DNA from: Chitinophagales bacterium
Lineage (GTDB): Bacteria > Bacteroidota > Bacteroidia > Chitinophagales > Saprospiraceae
NCBI GenBank assembly: GCA_013299105.1
Contig: JAAFJY010000002.1
Coordinates: 310,001-374,000 of the forward strand
Reading direction: 5' to 3'
Length of the DNA: 64,000 nucleotides
Shown here: one piece after another, positions 25,608 through 32,981 of the stretch
Layout of the letters: every line of letters begins with the position of its first letter
Numbering within the stretch: the stretch's first letter is position 1
Translations under genes and position numbers: made by a program
The notes under the pieces: generated by a model
The model's database searches: none
What the model was told of the DNA's origin: nothing
The model's input: the letters and a program-made list of their open reading frames with translations, nothing else

Positions 25608-26660
25608 TCAATGCAAAGCAGCCTGACAATACCATTTTTCCAATACTTTTTCGGCCATTTTATCTTGGGGGGTGTAGTCTTTTTCCAGGTATCCCTCATG
25701 GCCATGCATGTTGGGAAACCACTTCCAGATGAAACCACCCTGCCACCAATCTCGCTCGGAACAAGCGTGCAAAAGCGCGTCCAGGGCATGGGCTTGAGCC
25801 AACTCATTGACCTTTAATTGTTGGATGTTTTGCTCTAATTTCCAGGTTTTACCCGCGCAACCATCTACGCTCAGGTAACCAAATTCCGTAAATGCAACTG
25901 GCCTTTCCTGGGTTTTAGCGTAGTTTTCGATCCGACGGAGGTAGGGTTGCCATGCTTCCAGTAAATCGTGAGGGCTGGGTGTTTTACTTTTTTTGAGCGG
26001 GAAATAAGCGTTGATGCCAATGAAATCCAATTTCCGCCAAAAAGGCACGGCGTCGAAGTCGTCCCAGTTGGCAGCATAGGTCACTTGCCCTTTGTATTGT
26101 GCTTGTACTTTGTCGATGAGTTGGGGCCAAAATGAAGGTCTTTTTTTGATGTGATTTCTGAATTCGGTGCCCACGCAAAAAACTTCGACATCCAGGTCTG
26201 TTGCCAATTTGGCGAAAGTGAGGATATAGTGTTCGTAGTCTTTCTCCCAATTTCCCCAAGCCTCATCAGTAGAAAAATCCAAGTCGCCAGTCCAGGCACC
26301 AGGTACGTATAACTGGGGCTTGAGCATCACTTTGATGCCTGCCAACCTGGCCTTTTGGATGGTTGCTGTGACACCCTCGATGCTTTCACCCCACCATTGT
26401 TTGCTACTTGAGTAGTGTACCTTGGGTTCGCCCCGGCGGGTGAATGCATAGGGGATGACGCTGATCCAACCTACGCCATTTTTTTTCAAAGAGGGCATGG
26501 GGTCCTGAGGAAAAGGTTTTGGAGGGGCCACAAAACTTACCCCAGTAAAAATGAATGGCCTTTTTTCTTTCGGAAAATCAAGGGCTCGGATGGATTGATT
26601 TGGCTCGCGGCAGGACCATAGGTAGCTACACAAAAGGCTTAGAAGCAGCAATTTTCGCAT
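25608..26660 (-). CDS. GH113-like glycoside hydrolase lipoprotein
   Basis: A 350-residue protein with a lipoprotein signal peptide (MRKLLLLSLLCSYLWSC, Cys17) and a TIM-barrel glycosidase fold like family GH113 (beta-mannanase-type). Probable acid/base Glu166 in FCVGTEFRNH and nucleophile Glu259 in VAFTEFGY sit at the ends of strands 4 and 7 as in clan GH-A; aromatic residues for sugar stacking are frequent (WWGESIEG, WGNWEKDY). It likely acts on a beta-linked oligosaccharide at the cell surface; substrate is not fixed by sequence. A minus-strand -7 box lies 32 bases upstream of the ATG. Confidence 0.8.
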   Translation of the reverse strand: MRKLLLLSLLCSYLWSCREPNQSIRALDFPKEKRPFIFTGVSFVAPPKPFPQDPMPSLKKNGVGWISVIPYAFTRRGEPKVHYSSSKQWWGESIEGVTATIQKARLAGIKVMLKPQLYVPGAWTGDLDFSTDEAWGNWEKDYEHYILTFAKLATDLDVEVFCVGTEFRNHIKKRPSFWPQLIDKVQAQYKGQVTYAANWDDFDAVPFWRKLDFIGINAYFPLKKSKTPSPHDLLEAWQPYLRRIENYAKTQERPVAFTEFGYLSVDGCAGKTWKLEQNIQQLKVNELAQAHALDALLHACSERDWWQGGFIWKWFPNMHGHEGYLEKDYTPQDKMAEKVLEKWYCQAALH

Positions 26661-26691
26661 AATCAGAAGGATTTAAGACGCTGGAATCTTT

Positions 26692-26699
26692 CAAAGTTA
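26692..26699 (-). promoter_or_regulatory. -7 box TAACTTTG of the GH113-like gene
   Basis: Exact TAnnTTTG match on the minus strand, 32 bases from the ATG. No good -33 box at standard spacing. Confidence 0.45.
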
Positions 26700-26842
26700 A
26701 GTGTTGTCAAAGTGGAAACAATGCGATTGAGCTTGCTAAATTTTGAAAAACAAGGTGACAGCAATATCTATTTTTGCAATTTTTGAAAGAAAAGTGATTT
26801 AGGTTGAAGAAAATCTAAATTTTTATAAAATTCGTTAAAATA

Positions 26843-26874
26843 TTTGTAAGAAATGGCGAAGTATTTTATCTTTG
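26843..26874 (+). promoter_or_regulatory. Promoter of the tRNA-like RNA
   Basis: TTTG (26843-26846), 20-bp spacer, TATCTTTG (26867-26874): exact Bacteroidota -33/-7 boxes, about 70 bases before the tRNA-like acceptor stem. Confidence 0.65.
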
Positions 26875-26943
26875 CAATATCAAAGCAAATGAGCGATGAA
26901 CAATATGGGCTGCAAAAATGCACAAAAGCCTGTAAAATAACAA

Positions 26944-27106
26944 TGTGAGGTGATGAAATTTTTGGCAGCCATGCCCTCTTGTCTCGGGGGTGGGGAGTTC
27001 GGAATAAACGTAGCGTAGGATTGGCAACAATCCAGGGGTTGACCACCAGGTTTCTCAATGTGCTATGGCTAACCGCCCCGTGGAGGTTCGAGTCCTTCTC
27101 TCACAG
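26944..27106 (+). ncRNA. tRNA-like RNA with a 91-nt variable region
   Basis: All tRNA helices can be drawn with correct spacing. Acceptor 7 bp: 26944-26950 with 27099-27105. Two-base spacer. D stem ATG/CAT (26953-26955 with 26970-26972), loop containing GG. One base, then a 5-bp anticodon stem (26974-26978 with 26986-26990) and 7-nt loop TTGTCTC (formal anticodon GTC). T stem 27082-27086 with 27094-27098, loop TTCGAGT. The region between anticodon and T stems is 91 nt (26991-27081); it can close on itself (TGGGG 26991-26995 with 27076-27080) and holds a perfect GGATTG-GCAA-CAATCC hairpin with a GNRA loop. D- and T-arm sequence resembles tRNA-Leu, but base 37 is T and no CCA is encoded. Not an ordinary tRNA. 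Confidence 0.65.
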
Positions 27107-27120
27107 CAGAGTTTTTTCGT

Positions 27121-27161
27121 AAAGCCTTGTAGTCCTTAGTTGGATTTGCAAGGCTTTTTTT
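27121..27161 (+). terminator. Terminator of the tRNA-like RNA
   Basis: Perfect 9-bp stem AAAGCCTTG (27121-27129) with 27149-27157, followed by TTTT, 15 bases after the discriminator base of the tRNA-like RNA. Confidence 0.85.
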
Positions 27162-27319
27162 ATTCAGTAATTGAATTTATGCGTTTGCTTTTTCGCATAT
27201 AAAAAGATGGAGAACAAATATTTTTGTGAAAATCAAAGTAAATTTATTGGATCCTAAAAGTAAATAATTGTTTGATTATCATGATTTTAATTTTACTAAC
27301 CAGTCAAAAATAATAAAAC

Positions 27320-27381
27320 CTGACCTGTTATTTCAACTGTAATTCCGTGATTGAATCTGGCACTAACCCAGCGTATGTTTG
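27320..27381 (+). promoter_or_regulatory. Conserved promoter, copy A
   Basis: Box CTGACCTGTTATTT from 27320, then TATGTTTG (-7 type) at 27374-27381, 54 bases on. A small dyad CTGG/CCAG (27357-27371) sits just before the -7 box. It points toward the 3' end of the minus-strand helical gene, so any transcript would be antisense to it. Same design as copies B and C. Confidence 0.5.
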
Positions 27382-27439
27382 TGTTGTCAACAAACGAGTT
27401 GGTCAATCTCTGGGAAGTTAAGTGGATATTTTACTTGCT

Positions 27440-28900
27440 TCAATTCAAACTCTCACATATGAATTCGTACAAGGTTTCGTATGGGATGGTTTCTATTTCG
27501 GGTGCCTGTTGGGCTTTGCTCAGTGGGACAGCAAGTAGTTTTTGGTAAAAAGGCAGTGCTTTGCGCTCAAATGCCACCCGCTTGTGATAGGAATTTGGCA
27601 ATTGCAGCAGCATTTTGATGAAGCAATTGCTCCGATAAGTACTATCCTGTTGCAAGTGGCGGTAAGCGTATTGTTTTAAGCTGTCAACGCGGTCAATGAT
27701 TTGGTCGTAGTCTTTGCTATGCAAAAGGTACAACATCTGGATGACAATCAAGGTGATGTTGCGTCCGCGTTTGTCTTTGGCATAAGCGGGTACCTCGTTC
27801 AAAAATCGTTTGATGCGGAAGTCACGCGTGGGCAGTGCTTCTTTGTTTAGTTTGCCTCGTAAAACGAGGTAATGGAATAAGGCTTCATTGATTTTCCACT
27901 GTTCAGCTACAACAGGAGTTTGTTTTGACAAGTTGGGGCTATTGAGCGCCTGAGAGGCCAGTTCGGCAGCGGTGTCGTAGTTTTTACAATGCAGATACAA
28001 TACTGTGGCACGATTCAAGGCTTGGTACCAGTTATTGGTGTCTTTTTCGGTGAAGCCAATTGATTGATGAACAATCTCTTTTCCTTTTTCGTATTCTTGA
28101 AGAATGATATAAGCCAATAGTTGCTTGTGTAAAAAGAGGTGATTTGCTGATCTGTGTAATCGATAATGTTTTTGGCCAAGTTTATTGAGTACCTCCTCAC
28201 AAACACGGATGACGCTTGGGAAATCTAGAATCATTATATAGTAATCAATATAAACATTGAAGGCAAAACTAAGTAATCGCATGGACTCATAACGATCCGT
28301 GTAATACCTAAGTTCTTTAATGTATCCTTCAACTTTTTGGTAATACGAAGGATCAAGCGTTTTTTCATGCTCTTTTCTACTGAGAAGTTCTGAGAAGTAA
28401 CGTTCGGCAAGAATTTCACCTCTCACAATGATGTAGCATTGGTCAACGAGCTCATTGTATGTTTTGAATTTCTTTTTGTCCTGGTCAAATCCGCCGTAAT
28501 GATTGGCTAGGTGACGGGCCAAGAGTAAAGTGACATCGGTAAGTTGGTTTTTGATGGCGATTTTGATGGTTTCTTCGGCTAATTCTATCGCTGCTTTCCT
28601 GAGAAATTTTTGCAGCATGATGTTGACCGCTGCGGCATTTTTGAAACACAAATGTGCTTCTTTATGAAGTTGGGTGGTTGAGTCATTGAATTCAACAATG
28701 AACAATAAATTGACCAAGCGTTCGCGCAATTGCTTTTTCAAACGCGAATAATAAATGCTTCGATAAGGGTGAACGCCAAAAAAATGTTCGGCTGCTTCCT
28801 CGTCCGATTTGAATTTTTTTGCACGGACTGCCTCGAAGAATTCTTTGAGTCGGGAATTGTCTTTGAATACCTCAAGGTGACGGATTTTATTCTTGTCCAT
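27440..28900 (-). CDS. Large helical protein of unknown function
   Basis: A 486-residue, almost entirely helical protein from ATG 28900 (an in-frame GTG is at 28954). It has no signal peptide or membrane helix. N-terminal residues 1-70 resemble a small charged domain (VFKDNSRLKEFFEAVRAKKF, HPYRSIYYSRLKKQL); the rest reads like degenerate TPR or alpha-solenoid repeats (for example NWYQALNRATVLYLHCKNYDTAAEL). I do not recognise a named family. It is divergent from the small 54-codon gene and its conserved promoter, and a second conserved promoter faces its 3' end. A regulatory or scaffolding role is possible but unsupported. Confidence 0.8.
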   Translation of the reverse strand: MDKNKIRHLEVFKDNSRLKEFFEAVRAKKFKSDEEAAEHFFGVHPYRSIYYSRLKKQLRERLVNLLFIVEFNDSTTQLHKEAHLCFKNAAAVNIMLQKFLRKAAIELAEETIKIAIKNQLTDVTLLLARHLANHYGGFDQDKKKFKTYNELVDQCYIIVRGEILAERYFSELLSRKEHEKTLDPSYYQKVEGYIKELRYYTDRYESMRLLSFAFNVYIDYYIMILDFPSVIRVCEEVLNKLGQKHYRLHRSANHLFLHKQLLAYIILQEYEKGKEIVHQSIGFTEKDTNNWYQALNRATVLYLHCKNYDTAAELASQALNSPNLSKQTPVVAEQWKINEALFHYLVLRGKLNKEALPTRDFRIKRFLNEVPAYAKDKRGRNITLIVIQMLYLLHSKDYDQIIDRVDSLKQYAYRHLQQDSTYRSNCFIKMLLQLPNSYHKRVAFERKALPFYQKLLAVPLSKAQQAPEIETIPYETLYEFICESLN

Positions 28901-28978
28901 AAAATTGACCAGTTGGTAAATTTCTTCCACAATATCCCAAATTAAAAATTTCACAATAGGTTGAAAATCAAGTTATAT

Positions 28979-29103
28979 TAAAAAGATATAAGCTTGCTTT
29001 TCATTTTTTTACAAGTGCAAATTAAGTAAAAACAACAAAATCTGGCCTGTAATTTCTACCAATTGACTGAAACATTCCAGGGGTGCTGAGGCACCTACCT
29101 TTG
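28979..29103 (+). promoter_or_regulatory. Conserved promoter, copy B
   Basis: CTGGCCTGTAATTT from 29042, then TACCTTTG at 29096-29103 (54 bases on), with a perfect dyad GGTGC-TGAG-GCACC (29082-29095) before the -7 box. The upstream 60 bp (AAAAAGATATAAGC, then a T run) is also shared with copy C. The ATG of the 54-codon gene is 20 bases past the -7 box. Confidence 0.65.
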
Positions 29104-29123
29104 TTTTATCAAAAACAATTGAC

Positions 29124-29288
29124 ATGGAAGCACTTATCATCGCATTTTGGATGTTTTTATCTGGAGCAAGCCCTGAAGAATACAATGTTGTACCTACCTC
29201 AGACGAGACTGAGATTCAGGATTTTACCATAGAACCTCTGTCTGCGGGAGGAGGTAATGTAAAGTCTGCGGATCTTGAAGGGATTTAG
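29124..29288 (+). CDS. 54-residue peptide gene with signal-like N-terminus
   Basis: ATG 29124 to TAG 29286, below the usual size cut-off. The N-terminus ALIIAFWMFLSGA is hydrophobic, followed by an acidic stretch (PEEYNVVPTSDETEIQD) and a tail with SAGGG. There are no cysteines. Support for being a gene is positional: promoter copy B 20 bases upstream and a hairpin with six T residues 28 bases after the stop. It could be a secreted or membrane-bound peptide; no family recognised. Confidence 0.5.
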   Translation: MEALIIAFWMFLSGASPEEYNVVPTSDETEIQDFTIEPLSAGGGNVKSADLEGI

Positions 29289-29316
29289 TCGACCTCAATA
29301 CATTGAATCAACAGCA

Positions 29317-29345
29317 CCCGTTCAATTAATGGGAGTAGCTTTTTT
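29317..29345 (+). terminator. Terminator after the 54-codon gene
   Basis: CCCGTT (29317-29322) pairs with AATGGG (29328-29333) over 6 bp (one G-T) with a 5-nt loop; TTTTTT follows at 29340-29345. Confidence 0.6.
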
Positions 29346-29668
29346 GAGTCGTCCTTACTTTAGGTTCAATCCAAAATTGATCTGTTGTTGTCATGTCAGC
29401 ATTAAGCATTATACCTTACACATCATGTACAATTCACTCTACATGTTGTAGGTGCCGCTTCAGCATTCTAATGTTCCGGGGGCTATTCAGTTGGTATGTT
29501 GGTATGGTATTCCGTAAGTACTCCTTAAAATGGTAATTTTGAGTGCTCAATAGTCGGGGTATGATTCGGCTATATGAGATTTTCTGGTCTAGAACCTGCA
29601 AATGAGCATAATCTTTCTTGATTGTGCAGGTCTGATTTTTGAAAAAAAAGTTATTAATCAGTAGCGAC

Positions 29669-29792
29669 TAAAAAGCTATAAGCCTGGTTTCTATTTTTTT
29701 ATACATTAGATCGCCATAAAAATACCAAAAACTGACCTGTAATTTTATTCAAGTAAACGATACTTTTGAAGGCTCGACTGCGCCTACCTTTG
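29669..29792 (+). promoter_or_regulatory. Conserved promoter, copy C
   Basis: CTGACCTGTAATTT from 29732, then TACCTTTG at 29785-29792 (53 bases on), with a GGC/GCC dyad before the -7 box. About 140 bp is alignable with copy B, through the ATCAAAAnCAAT segment after the -7 box. The ATG that follows copy B is not conserved here. Confidence 0.6.
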
Positions 29793-29798
29793 TAATAT

Positions 29799-30229
29799 CA
29801 AAAGCAATCGCACTTTGGCATAAACATTCTTAATGTTACTGACGAGTGAGTTGCCTTTGTACCAGTAGGCCCCAACAATAACACACTGTAGTACACAAAA
29901 CCTCAAGGGCAACTGTATGCAAGCTTGAGCCCCCCTTTACTCAAGCTATTCAATGAAAATTGTGTTAATCAGGCCCTCTGGGCGCCGGCAGTATTGCGTC
30001 GGCGCTCCTGTTTGATTCCTTTATTTACTCCTTTGTTTTTACGAAGGCTGTTCCCGAAATCCTTATAGCCATGGGTAAGTCCTCCCTGCGTGTGCTGATT
30101 TTTTTCATTGGCTCCCTTGGGACACTTTCTCCCCACCAGCTTTTCTCTCCATCTAAGTTTGTAAAAGCATGCTAGCTAGCGTGAGGGCGTCCATTTGCAC
30201 GAATGTGTGAGTGGCGCCCGTCACTTTTT
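29799..30229 (+). ncRNA. Possible structured transcript from promoter C
   Basis: The DNA after promoter C has no convincing gene but carries strong hairpins: AGCTTGAG/CTCAAGCT (29922-29947), a 9-bp stem 29980-29988 with 29999-30007, and a terminator-like stem 30181-30189 with 30215-30224 followed by five T residues. A 34-codon frame (30071-30175) ends 5 bases before the last stem. A noncoding or leader RNA of about 430 nt is one reading. Confidence 0.35.
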
Positions 30230-30235
30230 GAGCCA

Positions 30236-30408
30236 CAAGGGTTTTCTCCCCGAGATCGCAGCACAGGAAATGAAATACAACCCTTGCCTTGACAAAAGGT
30301 GGATGGAATTGTAATCAACTTGAAAGATTGGGAAAAAGCAGGCAACCTCAGGCTGAAGCAAATAGAGGAATGGCTTAAGTAAAACTAGTGAGTGCAGCCG
30401 AGGTTGCC
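30236..30408. repeat. Two further inverted repeats in the 28.9-30.7 kb gap
   Basis: CAAGGGTT (30236-30243) with its complement 30279-30286; and a 14-bp near-perfect pair, GGCAACCTCAGGCTG (30341-30355) with 30395-30408, one bulged A, enclosing 39 nt. The remaining gap up to lemA at 30710 shows nothing else I can name. Confidence 0.45.
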
Positions 30409-30709
30409 CAAAGAATGTAACCTTAACTGATATTTATACGTATGGGCTTTGCGATCCGCTGCCTGAAAAGTCAGAAAAAAGTAAAAAAAAATCGCCCTTC
30501 CTCAAACTTCTTTCAGCTTTGTTGAATTATTGAAATAGATTAACGGATGTGTACATGAGTAGGCGGCTAAAAATCCCTTTGATAGATTCGACGTTAAAAA
30601 AGCCACATTACTCGATATTTTGTGTACATTCGGGAGAATTATTTTCAGCGGTGGGCTAAAGGCGTGTATTTTAGCACCCGAATTCACAAACCAAAAAACT
30701 AATTAAACA

Positions 30710-31300
30710 ATGGGTAAGCTTTCTGGATCAGTCATTCTAATCGTACTCGGCCTTTTGCTGCTCTTTGGTGGCTGTAATACCTACAACTCAATGGTAGGCT
30801 CAGAAGAAGACGTTGAAAACTCCTGGAGCAAGGTGCAATCGGCCTATCAACGCCGTGCTGACCTGATCCCTAACCTGGTCAATACCGTTAAAGGGGTGGC
30901 TAATTTTGAAAAATCGACTTTGCAAGCGGTAGTGGAAGCTCGTTCAAAAGCTACCAGTATCAATATTGATCCCGCTAATGCTACACCAGAGCAATTACAG
31001 TCTTTCCAAAATGCACAAACGGGTTTGTCCCAATCTTTGGGTCGCTTGCTGATGATTTCTGAAAACTATCCTGAACTGAAAGCCAATCAATCGTTTTTGG
31101 AATTGCAAAGCCAATTGGAAGGTACCGAAAACCGCATCAAAGTAGCCCGTGATGACTACAACGATCAAGCCACAGCCTACAACAAAAAAGTGCGCCGTTT
31201 TCCCAATAGCGTTTTCGCGGGCATGTTCGGATTCAAGCAAAAATCCCAGTTCCAGGCCCAGGAAGGCTCTGACAAGGCACCTAGCGTGAATTTTGAATAA
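30710..31300 (+). CDS. lemA: LemA family protein
   Basis: A 196-residue protein with one N-terminal membrane helix or lipoprotein signal (SVILIVLGLLLLFGGC, Cys22) and the LemA core: NSWSKVQSAYQRRADLIPNLVNTVKG (about 38-63), VVEARSKA and LMISENYPELKANQSFLELQ near 120-140. LemA proteins are anchored helical bundles of unclear function, often next to TPM-domain genes, as here. It heads a three-gene group with two TPM genes on the same strand. Confidence 0.93.
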   Translation: MGKLSGSVILIVLGLLLLFGGCNTYNSMVGSEEDVENSWSKVQSAYQRRADLIPNLVNTVKGVANFEKSTLQAVVEARSKATSINIDPANATPEQLQSFQNAQTGLSQSLGRLLMISENYPELKANQSFLELQSQLEGTENRIKVARDDYNDQATAYNKKVRRFPNSVFAGMFGFKQKSQFQAQEGSDKAPSVNFE

Positions 31301-31316
31301 TTGGTAAAGAACCAAC

Positions 31317-31357
31317 TTGAGTTGCGCCGCGTTGTTTATGATGGTGGCGCAACTCAA
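31317..31357. repeat. Perfect 12-bp inverted repeat between lemA and the first TPM gene
   Basis: TTGAGTTGCGCC (31317-31328) and its complement (31346-31357). No T tract follows, so it may modulate expression between the genes rather than end transcription fully. Confidence 0.5.
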
Positions 31358-31377
31358 AATGCGAGCCTAGTTTTGAG

Positions 31378-31815
31378 ATGGTCAAACTCCTTTCGCCAGA
31401 GCAAGAAAAGAATGTCATTGCGGCTATCCAGGAAGCCGAGACCCTGACTACGGGGGAAATTCGCATACATTTGCAGAGCAAGCTCAAGCATACTGCCTGG
31501 GAAGATGCACTGGAGATGTTTGACAAACTGAATATGCACCAAACCGTGCAGCGCAATGGCGTTTTGATTTTTCTAGCTACCGCAGATCAAAAACTGGTCA
31601 TTGTTGGTGATAAGGGAATCCATGAAAAAGTACTCAACCACTTTTGGGTGGAAGTACGCGATTTGATCCTGACCCATTTCCGCGATCAACAATACGATGT
31701 TGGGCTAGTGGCTGGCATCCGCTTGATCGGAAAAAAATTGCAAAAATATTTTCCTGTGGAAGGTGAAGGAGGCAATGAAAACGAGCTTTCTGATGATATT
31801 TCCTATGACCTCTGA
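31378..31815 (+). CDS. Cytosolic TPM-domain protein
   Basis: A 145-residue protein made up of one TPM (TLP18.3/Psb32/MOLO-1) domain: TTGEIRIHLQSK, RNGVLIFLATADQKLVIVGDKG and LILTHFRDQQYDVGLVAGI follow the family order. It has no signal peptide or membrane helix, unlike the next gene. It lies between lemA and an exported TPM protein; the three probably act together at the membrane. Function of the domain in bacteria is unsettled. Confidence 0.85.
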   Translation: MVKLLSPEQEKNVIAAIQEAETLTTGEIRIHLQSKLKHTAWEDALEMFDKLNMHQTVQRNGVLIFLATADQKLVIVGDKGIHEKVLNHFWVEVRDLILTHFRDQQYDVGLVAGIRLIGKKLQKYFPVEGEGGNENELSDDISYDL

Positions 31816-31901
31816 CGCAAAAACCATCTATTTGTAAAGTCTATTGAGGTCTTACCCCAACCCATAGTCGTTTGATTCATCTCACCAATCATTTTACCAA
31901 C

Positions 31902-32699
31902 ATGCGACTATTTACCCGGCTATTGCTCCTGATTGGATTTTGTGGATTGCCCTTTTTTGCCTTGGCCAAAAAAGAAGTGCCATCAAAACCCGCTCAATTG
32001 GTCAGCGATTACGCCAACTTACTCAGCCCCGAACAAAAAATGAGCCTGGAGCGCAAACTCCGTGCTTACACCGATTCTACCTCCAATCAAATTGCAGTAG
32101 TACTTGATGGCTCTTTGGAAGGGGAAGACGTTTTTGACTACGCCCTGAAACTGGCTCGTAGTTGGGGCATTGGTCAGAAAGACAAAGACAATGGTATTCT
32201 GATTTATGTAGCCGCAGCAGACCGCAAGATCCAGATTTTAATTGGAAAAGGTTTGCAAGGCGTCTTGCCAGATAACATCACCGACCGCATCATCCGGCAG
32301 GAAATCGCGCCAGCATTTGGGCAAAAACGTTATTACGAGGGCTTAGACCAGGCCACCAGCACCATGATCAAGCGTGCTACTGGCGAGTTCAAAGCCGAAC
32401 CCAAGGAAGACAACAGCGCCATGAACGCCCTTTTCATCGTTTTAGCCATCGTTTTACTGATCCTGTTGTACTTCTATTTCACCCGCAATCGCGGCGGTGG
32501 CGGCAACAATGGTGGCGGTGGTTACTACCGTGGTGGGAGTTATGAATACGATTCGGGTCGTGGTGGCTGGATTTTTTTGCCAGGTGGCGGTGGCTTCAGC
32601 GGAAATGACAACAGCGGCGGTGGCGGCTGGGACATGGGCGACTTTGGTGGCTTCGGCGGCGGTGATTTCGACGGGGGTGGTGCAGATGGTGACTGGTAG
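31902..32699 (+). CDS. Exported TPM-domain protein with Gly-rich tail (YgcG-like)
   Basis: A 265-residue protein from ATG 31902, where a signal peptide starts (MRLFTRLLLLIGFCGLPFFALA). A TPM domain follows (about 33-165: DYANLLSPEQKMSLERKL, NQIAVVLDGSLEG, DNGILIYVAAADRKIQI, YYEGLDQATSTMI). A membrane helix (about 178-196) precedes a tail of Gly, Ser, Asn and Asp that is over half glycine. This is the YgcG/methanol-dehydrogenase-associated type seen beside lemA in many bacteria. Confidence 0.9.
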   Translation: MRLFTRLLLLIGFCGLPFFALAKKEVPSKPAQLVSDYANLLSPEQKMSLERKLRAYTDSTSNQIAVVLDGSLEGEDVFDYALKLARSWGIGQKDKDNGILIYVAAADRKIQILIGKGLQGVLPDNITDRIIRQEIAPAFGQKRYYEGLDQATSTMIKRATGEFKAEPKEDNSAMNALFIVLAIVLLILLYFYFTRNRGGGGNNGGGGYYRGGSYEYDSGRGGWIFLPGGGGFSGNDNSGGGGWDMGDFGGFGGGDFDGGGADGDW

Positions 32700-32703
32700 T
32701 TTT

Positions 32704-32790
32704 AGTTGAAAAGTTGAAGGGTTGAAAAGAGGGGGCATCTCAACTTTCGCATCGGCTCTTCTTCTCCACTTCTCCACTCCTCCACTTTTA
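32704..32790. repeat. Heptameric TTGAARR and CTCCACT repeats
   Basis: GTTGAAAAGTTGAAGGG-type tandem heptamers (32704-32730) and, 30 bases on, CTCCACT heptamers (about 32763-32789). Related tracts occur at 12655, 48011, 48174 and 55240. Confidence 0.5.
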
Positions 32791-32811
32791 CAAAAACTAC
32801 CAGATTTCGAT

Positions 32812-32819
32812 TATCTTTG
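32812..32819 (+). promoter_or_regulatory. -7 box TATCTTTG upstream of ruvA
   Basis: Exact TAnnTTTG match. A transcript from it would carry palindromic repeat copy 1 in its leader before ruvA at 32982. Confidence 0.45.
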
Positions 32820-32832
32820 CGGGCTCTAAGTT

Positions 32833-32966
32833 TTTGAGCTAAAATAAGGCAAACCAATTTTCTTTGAGGTTTAGCAAAAAAAGAACACAAGTTCCTTATC
32901 CAGTCTCTTGTTTTTCTTTTTTTGCTAAACCAAAATTGGCCCACCTTATTTTTTTACGCTCCCTAA
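32833..32966 (+). repeat. 133-bp palindromic repeat, copy 1
   Basis: Starts TTTGAGCTAAAATAAG and ends CTTATTTTTTTACGCTCCCTAA. Inner arms GGTTTAGCAAAAAAAGAA and TTCTTTTTTTGCTAAACC pair, as do CCAATTTT and AAAATTGG. Copies 2 and 3 have different bases in the last pair of arms, but still pair. No coding capacity. Confidence 0.75.
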
Positions 32967-32981
32967 AAAAGTGGCGCTCCC

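Noticed and set aside
26944-27106. Ordinary tRNA-Leu or tRNA-Asp gene
   Set aside because: The 91-nt variable region, T at position 37, and Leu-type body with a GTC anticodon do not fit either; kept as tRNA-like only.
26944-27106. tmRNA (ssrA)
   Set aside because: Far too short, has an anticodon arm, and no tag reading frame ending in Ala-Ala is present.
30071-30175. 34-codon ORF as a confirmed gene
   Set aside because: Signal-like N-terminus and a terminator just after it, but no recognisable promoter of its own or conservation evidence; mentioned only as part of the structured region.
30502-30687. Minus-strand ORF of 61 codons
   Set aside because: No signal, motif, promoter or terminator; overlaps the lemA upstream region and looks like chance in AT-rich DNA.
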